Of a stretch of 64,000 bases of DNA, positions 45,988 to 55,203 are shown one piece after another (position 1 is the first letter of the stretch; every line of letters starts with the position of its first letter). The notes under the pieces were generated by a model. It was not told the DNA's origin and ran no database searches. It worked only from the letters and a program-made list of their open reading frames with translations. The DNA comes from DASRWI01 sp035654655. GTDB lineage: Bacteria; Bacteroidota; Ignavibacteria; Ignavibacteriales; Ignavibacteriaceae. The position numbers and the translations under genes are program-made. The DNA lies in NCBI GenBank assembly GCA_035654655.1, contig DASRWI010000034.1:11191-75190 (forward strand). The letters run 5' to 3'.

Positions 45988-46929
45988 ATGAAACTTAAAA
46001 CACTTATATCACTGTTCATATTATTATCAATCACTGCAACAGCTCAACAAGTTACTCTGCTTGAACCAATAACTCCCTTAACAAGTGAATCAGATTATTT
46101 TACGATGCCAAAAATATCTCCTGATGGAAATAATGTCATATTTGGAGGAAAATCTCATACAGGTCTATATTTAATTGATTTCAATGGAACTGACCTTATA
46201 AAATTAACTGATGCAAGTGCAGCAGGCTGGAATCCTCAGTGGGCACCATTATCTAATGTAATTGCTATAAGAGTTAACGATTGGTCTAACGATATGAGGG
46301 ATAAAACTAATTCTATTGAAGTTATAGAATTGGATGGAACTGTAAAAAATATTTCAGGAGATAAACCTTCAACAAGTTTACCATTCTGGAGTGATAAAGG
46401 AAGTACATTAGCTTGGTTTGAAAATGATTCATTACAATTTCTAAAATTAAGTGATAATACAGACGATATATTAAGATATGTAAAGAACAATATGATAGTT
46501 GTTAAAAGTAAAACCGATGTAATGACTTCTGAGGATGAAGATAATCCTGAAGAAAAAGTTTTTGAACCAATAAAAGGAGAATACCTTTTTGTAAACTGGT
46601 CACCCAATGGAATGAGAGTGGCTGTTCAGGTTTTAGGAAAAGGTATTTATGTGTTAGATGTGCAAAATAATCAAGTATATGAATTTGGAATGGGAGAATA
46701 TCCTGATTGGATTAACAATGATGTCTTAGTCTGTATGGATGTAAAAGATGATGGAAGCCAAATTACAAATGGAGAAATCTTAGTAATGAATTATGATGGG
46801 AAATTAATAAAGAATATCACTAATGATTTTAACCAGCCGGCATTATACGCAAGTGCAAGTGAAGATGGGAAAGTAGTTTTTCAATCACTCAATGGACAAA
46901 TATTCAAAACAACTCTATCCATTCAATAA
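45988..46929 (+). CDS. Exported PD40/TolB-like beta-propeller protein
   Basis: 313 residues with signal peptide 1-19 (ending TATAQ). Repeated PD40-type blades: ISPDGNNVIFGGKSHTGLYLIDFNGTDLIKLT, PQWAPLSNVIAI, PFWSDKGSTLAWF, VNWSPNGMRVAVQVLGKGIYVLD and ASEDGKVVFQS, about five to six blades. Such propellers serve protein-protein contacts in the periplasm (TolB-like) or accompany peptidases. There is no peptidase domain and no sorting domain. The gene abuts the convergent anti-sigma gene with no gap. Confidence 0.8.
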   Translation: MKLKTLISLFILLSITATAQQVTLLEPITPLTSESDYFTMPKISPDGNNVIFGGKSHTGLYLIDFNGTDLIKLTDASAAGWNPQWAPLSNVIAIRVNDWSNDMRDKTNSIEVIELDGTVKNISGDKPSTSLPFWSDKGSTLAWFENDSLQFLKLSDNTDDILRYVKNNMIVVKSKTDVMTSEDEDNPEEKVFEPIKGEYLFVNWSPNGMRVAVQVLGKGIYVLDVQNNQVYEFGMGEYPDWINNDVLVCMDVKDDGSQITNGEILVMNYDGKLIKNITNDFNQPALYASASEDGKVVFQSLNGQIFKTTLSIQ

Positions 46930-47991
46930 TTATTTTATTTCACCCCACATTATAGTTTTTGAACCGGGAGTTTCCACTTCCGGTTTTTCTTCAACAGTCA
47001 ATATTATTAACTCTCCTTTTGGCAGTTCAGGTAAATTAAGATTTAAATATTGCTCATTCTTTGTTGCTTTAAAAGTTAAGATAGGGTTATAATTTCTTTT
47101 TTTTCCTATCCATAATTTATATACTTCATTACCATTTAATAATGGAAGATTTGAAACATATAAATAACTTGCACCTTTAACAGCACTTGATAGTACTTTA
47201 CAATTCCCTGTATATTCATTTGAAGATTTAATTAAAGGAATTAACTTGAAGTCTGGAGATTCAACAAAAGAACTGAATTCACTAATTTCCTGTTGTGTAG
47301 CATTTTTAACCAACAATTGGGATTTCAAATCATCAATTTGTTTTTTTTGATTATTTATTTGCGAATTAAAATTATAATAAATAATAAATAAAATAACCGC
47401 AGATATAATGAATAATATAGAGAATATTATCGCTGCTAACCAACCTTTGTTGAATTTTATAGTTTTTTGTTCCTTTGTAAAAAAAGATTCTTCTAATAAT
47501 GTGTCACTATCTTTAACAACAACAAAACCGGGGCTTTTTTGCTTTAACAGTTTAATATCTTTTATTTTATCATCTACCGGGATATTATTTTCTTTAATAT
47601 CAACCTTTTTTTCACTACTTACTTCTTGATTAATTTCCGTTTTAATATTTTCTTTCTTAACATTTTCCTTTTTGGGAATTTTTACAGGCTCTTCTTTTAT
47701 AATTATTTTTTCAGCAGGAATAGATTTTGATTCATTTTGTTTTCCAAGTACTATATCCAAATTGGAAAGCCTTTTGCTCATTGAATCCATCAGCTTAATT
47801 TTAAGCTCCTCAGGAGGAACTTCAATATCATTAATTGATGGAAGCAGAGCGATTAAATTCTGATATTCACCTAATTCTTGTAGAAAATCGGTATCAGCTG
47901 ATTTTAAGAATTGATTAAATTTTTTATTGTTCTCTTCTTTTAGACATCCAATAGCATATGCCTGGAGTAATTCATTAAATTGCTTATTCAT
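46930..47991 (-). CDS. RskA-like anti-sigma factor with long Lys/Glu linker
   Basis: 353 residues. The N-terminal about 75 residues (AYAIGCLKEENNKKFNQFL, FLQELGEYQNLIALLPSI) resemble the anti-sigma domain that binds an ECF sigma, though the Cys/His zinc motif is not complete. A long linker rich in Lys, Glu and Pro (about 80-180) precedes one membrane helix (184-207), and the extracytoplasmic part is an RskA/anti-sigma-K C-terminal domain (ASYLYVSNLPLLNGNEVYKLWIG, PKGELIILTVEEKPE). The start overlaps the sigma gene's end by eight bases, the usual arrangement. The unusually long linker is notable. Confidence 0.85.
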   Translation of the reverse strand: MNKQFNELLQAYAIGCLKEENNKKFNQFLKSADTDFLQELGEYQNLIALLPSINDIEVPPEELKIKLMDSMSKRLSNLDIVLGKQNESKSIPAEKIIIKEEPVKIPKKENVKKENIKTEINQEVSSEKKVDIKENNIPVDDKIKDIKLLKQKSPGFVVVKDSDTLLEESFFTKEQKTIKFNKGWLAAIIFSILFIISAVILFIIYYNFNSQINNQKKQIDDLKSQLLVKNATQQEISEFSSFVESPDFKLIPLIKSSNEYTGNCKVLSSAVKGASYLYVSNLPLLNGNEVYKLWIGKKRNYNPILTFKATKNEQYLNLNLPELPKGELIILTVEEKPEVETPGSKTIMWGEIK

Positions 47992-48568
47992 ATGAATTAT
48001 CCTTTAGCAGATTTTCTTTCAAATTATTTAAAGCAACTTTTATTTTATGCTTAACTGTCTGCAAAGGAATATTTAACCGGCTTGCAATTTCCTGCTCAGT
48101 TAATCCTTCATAATAGGAAAGAGATATAACAAATTTCTGAGCTTCAGTTAAATTATTCATTGCTTTAGATAAGGTGGGACTTATCTTATCAGAAGTAGCT
48201 AAATCTAAAGGGTCAATCAATCTTGATAACTTTGGTATTATAAATTCTCTTTCATATTCCAAGTCATAAGATTTCATGTCAGCATTTCTGCTTCTACGAA
48301 TACTATCAATAGCTTTATTCCTGGCGAGGGTTATAATCCAGGTATAAACATTGGAAGTCTGAAAATCAAAGAAATTTATCTTAGTCCATATTATTTCAAA
48401 AACTTCAATTAATACTTCATCAGCAGTAGTTTTATCTGTTATTATTTTTTTAACTAAAGTGTATATTATCGGTGAATATCTAGCGTAAAGTAATTCTAAA
48501 GCACTTAAATCTTTAGATGAAATACGCTGCATTAGTTCTATATCACTAGGACCATCTTTTAATGACAA
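47984..48568 (-). CDS. ECF sigma factor (SigK-like)
   Basis: 194 residues. Region 2 is YARYSPIIYTLVKKII through TADEVLIEVFEIIWTK and VYTWIITLARNKAIDSIR; region 4 is LTEAQKFVISLSYYEGLTEQEIASRLNIPLQTVKHKI with its helix-turn-helix. The extra linker between regions resembles the SigK/RskA group. Starts with TTG 48568, with AAGGG about seven bases upstream on that strand and no better ATG. The following anti-sigma gene overlaps by eight bases. A Bacteroidota-type promoter lies just upstream. The regulon is unknown. Confidence 0.92.
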   Translation of the reverse strand: MSLKDGPSDIELMQRISSKDLSALELLYARYSPIIYTLVKKIITDKTTADEVLIEVFEIIWTKINFFDFQTSNVYTWIITLARNKAIDSIRRSRNADMKSYDLEYEREFIIPKLSRLIDPLDLATSDKISPTLSKAMNNLTEAQKFVISLSYYEGLTEQEIASRLNIPLQTVKHKIKVALNNLKENLLKDNSYE

Positions 48569-48592
48569 GCTACACCCTTTTCGTTAACATAC

Positions 48593-48623
48593 CAAAACTA
48601 TATGTATAAAAATTTAAAATCAA
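48593..48623 (-). promoter_or_regulatory. Bacteroidota-type promoter of the ECF sigma/anti-sigma operon
   Basis: On the minus strand TTG (48621-48623) is followed after 20 bases by TAGTTTTG (48593-48600), both boxes matching the TTG-N19-21-TAnnTTTG housekeeping consensus. The sigma start codon at 48568 lies 25 bases downstream of the -7 box. This is the best promoter match I saw in the window. Confidence 0.5.
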
Positions 48624-48714
48624 CTAATTTATTTATAAAAATTAGGATAATTTATAATATTTAACCTTTGCTCGTCTTTTAGTATTTTTATTTCTTAAAT
48701 ATTTATGGTTAAAA

Positions 48715-51303
48715 ATGACTTCCAACGAGATTAGACAACAATTTTTAGATTTTTTTAAAAGCAAAGAACATCGAATAGTTCCAAGTTCTCCTGTAGTACC
48801 ATTTGATGATCCTACATTATTATTTACTAATGCAGGTATGAATCAATTTAAAGATGTATTCCTGGGAAATGGTACGCGAGAATATAAAAGAGCAGCAGAT
48901 ACTCAAAAATGTATTAGAGTTAGTGGAAAGCATAATGACCTCGAAGAAGTTGGTTATGATACTTACCATCATACATTATTTGAAATGTTAGGCAACTGGT
49001 CTTTTGGAGATTACTATAAAAAAGAAGCCATAATCTGGGCTTGGGAATTATTAACTGACGTATGGAAACTTTCAAAAGAAAGATTATGGGTAACAGTTTA
49101 TAGAACAGATGATGAAGCTTTTAGTATTTGGAAAAATAAAACCGATATAAATCCTGATCATATTCTTAGATTTGATGAGAAAGATAATTTTTGGGAAATG
49201 GGAGAGACTGGTCCTTGTGGTCCTTGTTCCGAAATTCACATAAACATCGGAGAAGATTTCGATAATCCTATCTATGTAAATGCAGGTGTTCCTGAATGTA
49301 TTGAAATATGGAATCTTGTCTTTATTCAATATAACAGAGATGAGAATGGAGAATTACACGAACTTCCTGCAAAGCACGTAGATACAGGAATGGGATTTGA
49401 AAGAGTATGCGCAGTTCTTCAAAATAAAAAATCGAACTATGATACTGATGTTTTCACTCCATTGTTAAATGCTGTTTCCAAATTAGCAGGTATTCCTTAT
49501 GAGAAGGAAGATGATAAAGTTGCAATGCGAGTTATATCAGACCATATTAGAACATTGTGTTTTGCTATTGCTGATGGTGCTGTTCCAGGCAATGATGGAA
49601 GAGGTTATGTGTTAAGAAGAATATTAAGAAGAGCAGCAAGATATGGAAGAAAGCTTAATCTTAATGAACCATTTTTGTATAAATTAGTTGAAGTTGTTTC
49701 TGATTCAATGGGACAAGTATTCCCTGAAATAGTTGAGAAAAGAAGTTATGTTGAAAAAGTAATTAAAGGTGAAGAGGAAAGTTTTAATACAACTCTGGAT
49801 AGAGGAATTGAACTTTTCGATAAGATTGTAAAAAAACTTGAATCATCAGGAAAGGTAATGATTCCCGGTGAAGATGTTTTTAAGCTTTATGATACTTTTG
49901 GTTTCCCCGTTGATTTAACAAATGTTATGGCTAAGGAAAGAGGACTTCAAATTGATGAAATTGGATTTGAAGTTTTAATGGGCAAACAAAAAGAGAAGGG
50001 GAGAAAGTCTTCTGAAGATAAATTTGTCTCTCAGAATGTAAACTTTGAAAACCTAAGTTCATTTGAACTTGCTGATAATATAGGTGATGTAGAATTCACT
50101 GGATATGAAAATACCTGCAATGATGCTGTTATAATCGGGTATAAAAAAATTGAAGGTAATGAGCTTGTAATACTTAATAAGACACCATTCTATGTTGAGT
50201 CAGGTGGGCAAGTAGATGATTTAGGAACAATTACATTAAATGGAATTGCTCTTAATGTTGTTGATGTATTAAAGATTGAAAATAAACCTACCCACGTTAT
50301 TGAAAATCCTGATAATGTAAAAATAAAATTAGGAGACAAAGTAACAGTGGCAATTGATGAAGTGAGAAGATTAGATATAATGAAGAATCACTCCGCTACT
50401 CATTTGCTTCATAAAGCTTTAAGAACTGTGTTGGGAAATCACGTACATCAAGCAGGTTCCTATGTTGGACCTGACAGATTAAGATTTGATTTTACTCATT
50501 ACTCAAAATTAACAGATGATGAAATAAAACAGATTGAAGAAATTGTAAATGATAAAGTAAAAAGAAATATTAAATTAAATCATCATAAAGGTATTCCTTT
50601 TGAAGTTGCAAAGAATATGGGAGCATTGATGTTCTTTGGTGATAAATATGGTGACAAGGTTAATGTAGTTCAGTTTGATGATTACTCAATGGAATTCTGC
50701 GGTGGTACTCACGTTATGAGTACAGGATTAATTGGCGGATTTAAAATTATTTCCGAATCTTCAATTTCAAGTGGAGTTAGGAGAATTGAAGCAGTAACAG
50801 GAAGTGGAATATTAGAATACATTGAGCAGCAGAAGCAACATTTATCTCATGTTGAAGAACGATTTAATAATTTATTTGAAGAAAAAAAGAAATTAGAAAA
50901 AGAACTTCACGAGCTTCATTTCAAGAGTAAAGTTGGACAGATAAAAAGTGTGATTGAAAATCCTCATCAGTTAAAGGATATCAATATTTATAAAGCAGTT
51001 ATAGAATCAGAAAATATGGATGAGCTTAAGTCATATGGTGATGAACTTAGAAGTAAAATGAAAAAAGGTGTAGGAGTTTTAATTAGCTTAAATGATTCTA
51101 AAGTAAATATCATTTCAGTTGTGACAGATGACCTTATTAAAGATAAAAAATTAAGTGCGGGTAAAATTGTCGGTGACATTGCCAAGATTCTCGGTGGTGG
51201 TGGTGGTGGGAGACCACATTTAGCTACTGCCGGAGGCAAAGATGTTGGCAAAGTTGATGAAGCTTTAAGCCGTGTCGAAGAAATAATATCAAAGTACTTA
51301 TAA
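48715..51303 (+). CDS. alaS: Alanyl-tRNA synthetase
   Basis: 862 residues. The class II catalytic domain has motif 1 in RQQFLDFFKSKEHRIVPSSPV and GPCGPCSEIH; the editing domain has HSATHLLH (H559, H563) and CGGTH (C662, H666) metal ligands; then a coiled coil (about 705-745) and the C-Ala domain ending in GGGGGGRPHLATAGGK. Order and length are typical. The neighbourhood repeats the alanine theme: an AGCS sodium:alanine symporter and an AlaX-like editing protein lie 2.5-4 kb downstream. A strong terminator follows. Confidence 0.97.
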   Translation: MTSNEIRQQFLDFFKSKEHRIVPSSPVVPFDDPTLLFTNAGMNQFKDVFLGNGTREYKRAADTQKCIRVSGKHNDLEEVGYDTYHHTLFEMLGNWSFGDYYKKEAIIWAWELLTDVWKLSKERLWVTVYRTDDEAFSIWKNKTDINPDHILRFDEKDNFWEMGETGPCGPCSEIHINIGEDFDNPIYVNAGVPECIEIWNLVFIQYNRDENGELHELPAKHVDTGMGFERVCAVLQNKKSNYDTDVFTPLLNAVSKLAGIPYEKEDDKVAMRVISDHIRTLCFAIADGAVPGNDGRGYVLRRILRRAARYGRKLNLNEPFLYKLVEVVSDSMGQVFPEIVEKRSYVEKVIKGEEESFNTTLDRGIELFDKIVKKLESSGKVMIPGEDVFKLYDTFGFPVDLTNVMAKERGLQIDEIGFEVLMGKQKEKGRKSSEDKFVSQNVNFENLSSFELADNIGDVEFTGYENTCNDAVIIGYKKIEGNELVILNKTPFYVESGGQVDDLGTITLNGIALNVVDVLKIENKPTHVIENPDNVKIKLGDKVTVAIDEVRRLDIMKNHSATHLLHKALRTVLGNHVHQAGSYVGPDRLRFDFTHYSKLTDDEIKQIEEIVNDKVKRNIKLNHHKGIPFEVAKNMGALMFFGDKYGDKVNVVQFDDYSMEFCGGTHVMSTGLIGGFKIISESSISSGVRRIEAVTGSGILEYIEQQKQHLSHVEERFNNLFEEKKKLEKELHELHFKSKVGQIKSVIENPHQLKDINIYKAVIESENMDELKSYGDELRSKMKKGVGVLISLNDSKVNIISVVTDDLIKDKKLSAGKIVGDIAKILGGGGGGRPHLATAGGKDVGKVDEALSRVEEIISKYL

Positions 51304-51310
51304 AAATTAA

Positions 51311-51342
51311 AAACTGCATTTAACCAATGCAGTTTTTTTTTT
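51311..51342 (+). terminator. Terminator of alaS
   Basis: aaactgcatt and aatgcagttt form a ten-base-pair stem over a five-base loop, followed by a run of about 10 T. It lies seven bases after the stop. Confidence 0.9.
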
Positions 51343-51478
51343 GTTTGTTCATATTCTGAACTACCTTCCTAAAATCAAACTCTTAAAAGAGTTACGTGTA
51401 AATTTTTAATCTAAAAACAAATCTTTTATATGGCATAGAAAGTGAATTGGTTATAAAAAAAACATTTAAGGATATAGC

Positions 51479-53725
51479 TTGAAAAACATTATGATATTAG
51501 TGTGTTTTACTTTGTTTATTTCATTGAATATAAAAGTATATTCTCAGGAAGGCGGATATGCAGATAATATTTCAGTAGCTCAAGGAGGAACAATAAAATT
51601 TTATATTTCAACTCCTTTTCCGACATTTAATCTTAGTATTTACAGAGTAGAAGGTCTTGTTGACAGAACTTTTATAACAACAATATCTAATTTATCGGGC
51701 GGAATTCAACCTATGAGCGATACAGCTTTTATGGCTGGATGTAATTGGAATGTATCCACTACTTTCACCATACCCTCCGATTGGCGACCGGGTGTATACC
51801 GAGCTGAGTTTCCTGTAACAACATACCCTTCTTACATATACTTTGTTGTAAGAGAAGATAATCCGGGAAGTTATTCAAATATTTTATATTGTTTAAATTC
51901 TGACACCTGGCAGGCTTATAATTTATATGGAGGAAGAAGTTTATATAACACAGATTCTACAGCTCACTCTGACAGAGTTTCATGGCAAAGACCTTTGGTA
52001 AATTATGGTAAAGGAAATTTCTATAAGCAGGAAGCTTTATTCCTGACCTGGGCGAAAACAAATAATGTTAGAATTGAAGTTTGTGCAGATTATGATTTAG
52101 ATAAATTTTTAACTTTAGCATCCAATTATGATGTAGTTGTCTTCACCGGACATAATGAATACTGGTCTCATAAAAAAAGAACACAAATTGAAAACTACAT
52201 TAATAATGGAGGTAAAGTAATTGCTTTATCAGGAAATATTTGTTGGTGGCAGATAAGATATGAAAATGATTATAAAACAGTTGTATGTTACAAAAATAGA
52301 ATAAATGACCCTTATAATGGAGTTATAGATTCTCTTGTTACAGTTAACTGGGTTGATCCTCCTTTAAATAAACCTGAAGCAAGATTTTTAGGCTCAAGCT
52401 TTGCTGCCGGAGGTTTTGTTAATAATGGAACTACCTTACCTGCATCTCAAGGCTATGGCGATTATGCAGCATTCAATACACAGCATTGGATTTATAAGGG
52501 CACAGGTCTTAATGATGGTGATGAATTCGGATATGATACAACAATAGCTGGCAATGAAGTTGATGGTTCACAAATAACCTGGGTTAATGGATTACCTGTT
52601 GCTTTACCTGTAAATCAAGCACCAGCAAATTTAAGAATCCTTGGATATACTCCTGCTTTCAGAATTGCGAATGATGGTATAGATGAAAATGGAATCATCA
52701 GCTTTTTCCGAAATGATAATGGCGGGGCAGTGTTTAATGGAGCAAGTATAGATTTCACATATGGTATACTTTACAATACTGTTGCAAAAAAAATGATGAA
52801 CAACGTAATGAGAAATTTTTTAAATGATAATTATCCTCCTGAAATTATTGCCTGGTCACCTTTTACAGTAGTTCAAGCAACTATAAATAATAAAACAAAT
52901 TATATAAATAAGAGAGATGTGACTGTACATAGCGGCGATAGTATAAGGTTTACAGTTAAAGCCGAAAATTATGATGGTGGAACAGTAAATTATTATTGGA
53001 CGCTGGATGATGTTGTTGTCTCTACTGATTCACTCTATAATTATTCGTATAGTGGAACAAGTGATCTGAACAGTCAGCTTAAAGCCTATGCATATAACAG
53101 TTATGATACTACAAGTATAAGTTGGAATATATTTTATGTTGTACCTGTTGAATTAACATCTTTTACAGGAATGAAAAAAGATGATGCGATTTATTTGCAG
53201 TGGGTTACAAAGTCTGAGTTGAATAATAAAGGCTTTGAAATTGAAAGAAGAAATGAGAACGAAGGTGTCTGGAAGAAAATTGCGTATATCGATGGTCATG
53301 GTACTACAACAACATCTAATGAATATTTTTATAAAGATGAAGATATATTTGGGGGGAATATTTTTACATATAGAATAAAACAAATAGATAATGATGGTAC
53401 TTCTGTTTATACAGATGAGGTTTCAGTTGATTTTGTTCCTAAAGAATTTCATTTAGCACAAAATTATCCTAATCCTTTTAATCCTTCAACATCTATAAGA
53501 TTCTCGGTTGCAAAAGAATCAAAAATAAAGATTGAAGTCTTTAATATTATTGGACAAAAAATGTCAGAATTAACCAATCAGGTTTATAAACCTGGAATAT
53601 ACCTGGTTAATTATAATGCCAATAAAGATTTATCATCAGGAACTTATATATACGTTATGCACGCTGATGAACTATCAAGCAGTAAGAATTTTGTTCAAAC
53701 TAAAAAGATGATTTTCATAAAATAA
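51479..53725 (+). CDS. Secreted N,N-dimethylformamidase beta-subunit-like protein with type A T9SS sorting domain
   Basis: 748 residues with signal peptide about 1-22 (ending VYSQ). A C2-like beta domain (about 25-125) is followed by a large domain (about 126-450) resembling the C-terminal part of the dimethylformamidase beta subunit: SDTWQAYNLYGGRSLY, YGKGNFYKQEALFLTW, DVVVFTGHNEYWS and GGKVIALSGNICWWQ. A beta domain and a linker (about 460-650) precede the sorting domain NYPNPFNPSTSIRFSV...KKMIFIK. The start is TTG 51479, with AAGGA six bases upstream; ATG 51491 is the alternative. The enzymatic role is unknown; surface location is unusual for this fold. Monocistronic with its own terminator. 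Confidence 0.82.
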   Translation: MKNIMILVCFTLFISLNIKVYSQEGGYADNISVAQGGTIKFYISTPFPTFNLSIYRVEGLVDRTFITTISNLSGGIQPMSDTAFMAGCNWNVSTTFTIPSDWRPGVYRAEFPVTTYPSYIYFVVREDNPGSYSNILYCLNSDTWQAYNLYGGRSLYNTDSTAHSDRVSWQRPLVNYGKGNFYKQEALFLTWAKTNNVRIEVCADYDLDKFLTLASNYDVVVFTGHNEYWSHKKRTQIENYINNGGKVIALSGNICWWQIRYENDYKTVVCYKNRINDPYNGVIDSLVTVNWVDPPLNKPEARFLGSSFAAGGFVNNGTTLPASQGYGDYAAFNTQHWIYKGTGLNDGDEFGYDTTIAGNEVDGSQITWVNGLPVALPVNQAPANLRILGYTPAFRIANDGIDENGIISFFRNDNGGAVFNGASIDFTYGILYNTVAKKMMNNVMRNFLNDNYPPEIIAWSPFTVVQATINNKTNYINKRDVTVHSGDSIRFTVKAENYDGGTVNYYWTLDDVVVSTDSLYNYSYSGTSDLNSQLKAYAYNSYDTTSISWNIFYVVPVELTSFTGMKKDDAIYLQWVTKSELNNKGFEIERRNENEGVWKKIAYIDGHGTTTTSNEYFYKDEDIFGGNIFTYRIKQIDNDGTSVYTDEVSVDFVPKEFHLAQNYPNPFNPSTSIRFSVAKESKIKIEVFNIIGQKMSELTNQVYKPGIYLVNYNANKDLSSGTYIYVMHADELSSSKNFVQTKKMIFIK

Positions 53726-53749
53726 AAAGATAGCATAAATGTGTGGATT

Positions 53750-53777
53750 AAACTGCACCACCCGAGGTGCAGTTTTT
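53750..53777 (+). terminator. Terminator of the secreted T9SS cargo gene
   Basis: aaactgcacc and ggtgcagttt form a ten-base-pair stem over six bases, followed by a T run. The stem shares its aaactgca core with the alaS terminator at 51311. Confidence 0.85.
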
Positions 53778-53871
53778 ATTTTAAACATCTTAAAATATTT
53801 TTTGATTAAATTGATATAATAATTAACTTAACTTTATACATAAATTTATTTTAATAATAGTTAAGGTAATT

Positions 53872-55200
53872 ATGCAGCAAATGGAATCAGTACTTCAGCA
53901 AATTAGTGATATCGTTTGGGGAATACCATTACTAGTACTTCTATTCGGAACTCATATCTTCTTGACATTCAGATTAGGTATAATACAAAAATACCTTAGC
54001 AAGGCCATAAAGATATCTTTTGGAAGAAGTAAAGAAGGTGCTGGAGATATAAGTCAGTTTGGTGCTTTAACTACTGCATTAGCAGCAACTATTGGAACAG
54101 GTAATATTGTAGGTGTAGCAACTGCTGTTGCAGCAGGAGGACCCGGAGCTGTTCTATGGATGTGGTTGACAGGTGTTTTTGGTATTGCAACAAAATATTC
54201 TGAAGCTCTATTATCTGTCAAATACAGAGTTAAGAATGAAGAAGGTTTAATGTGCGGTGGTCCAATGTATGTTCTTGAAAAAGGACTTAACATGAAATGG
54301 CTTGCTGTCATTTTTGCTGCTCTTACTGCTGTAACTGCTTTTGGAATTGGCAATATGGTTCAGGCAAATTCAATTGCGACACTGGCACACGAGAATCTTG
54401 GTCTGTCTCCCTGGATATCCGGGGGATTGATGACGGTGTTAACCGCAATTGTAATTCTTGGAGGTATTAAATCAATTGCAAGAGTATGCGAATTGTTAGT
54501 TCCGTTTATGGCAATCTTTTATGTCCTGGGTTGTTTAATAATTCTTGGAATTAATTATCACGAAATTCCAGAAACTTTTTCTTTAATTCTTACAAATGCT
54601 TTTACAGGAACTGCAGCCATGGGCGGAGTTGCAGGATATGCTGTTAAAGAAGCTATGAGGTACGGAATTGCAAGAGGTTTATTCTCGAATGAGTCAGGCT
54701 TAGGTAGTGCGCCAATTGTTGCTGCTGCTGCACAAACAAAAAATCCTGTGAGACAAGCATTAGTTTCTTCAACCGGTACTTTTTGGGACACAGTAGTCGT
54801 ATGTGCTATGACAGGATTAGTTGTAGTTAATTCACAAAAATGGTTAGAAGGTTTGACTGGTTCACGATTAACTAACGCAGCATTTCAAGATTTGGGTTTA
54901 ATAGGTCCAATAATTTTAACAGTTGGTTTATTAACATTTGTTTTTTCAACTATATTGGGATGGTCTTATTATGGTGAAAAAGCAGCTGAATATTTATTTG
55001 GTACAAAGGTCGTAAAACCTTATAGAATTTTATGGGTAATATTTGTTATGATTGGCTCTGTTGCTACATTGCAATCTGTTTGGACATTTGCTGACATTTC
55101 CAATGGCTTGATGGCTATTCCAAATATTATATCTTTATTGCTATTAAATAAAGTTCTGGTAAGTGAAACAAAAAAATATATACACGAGGATGTTGATTAG
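53872..55200 (+). CDS. AGCS-family sodium:alanine symporter
   Basis: 442 residues with about 11 membrane helices. The family signatures are FGALTTALAATIGTGNIVGVATAVAAGGPGAVLWMW-type block (about 61-100) and GGVAGYAVKEAMRYGIARGLFSNESGLGSAPIVAAAA (about 250-288), typical of sodium/alanine or glycine symporters (AlsT, DagA). The start ATG 53872 is followed closely by another (53881); the first is kept. Four bases after its stop comes the AlaX-like editing gene, so both are probably one transcript, coupling alanine uptake to quality control of alanyl-tRNA. The substrate assignment comes from family only. Confidence 0.92.
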   Translation: MQQMESVLQQISDIVWGIPLLVLLFGTHIFLTFRLGIIQKYLSKAIKISFGRSKEGAGDISQFGALTTALAATIGTGNIVGVATAVAAGGPGAVLWMWLTGVFGIATKYSEALLSVKYRVKNEEGLMCGGPMYVLEKGLNMKWLAVIFAALTAVTAFGIGNMVQANSIATLAHENLGLSPWISGGLMTVLTAIVILGGIKSIARVCELLVPFMAIFYVLGCLIILGINYHEIPETFSLILTNAFTGTAAMGGVAGYAVKEAMRYGIARGLFSNESGLGSAPIVAAAAQTKNPVRQALVSSTGTFWDTVVVCAMTGLVVVNSQKWLEGLTGSRLTNAAFQDLGLIGPIILTVGLLTFVFSTILGWSYYGEKAAEYLFGTKVVKPYRILWVIFVMIGSVATLQSVWTFADISNGLMAIPNIISLLLLNKVLVSETKKYIHEDVD

Positions 55201-55203
55201 ATT

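Noticed and set aside
51190..51210. Run of GGT repeats in alaS
   Set aside because: It encodes the normal glycine-rich motif of the C-terminal domain (GGGGGGRPH) found in AlaRS of all bacteria, so it is not a phase-variation tract.
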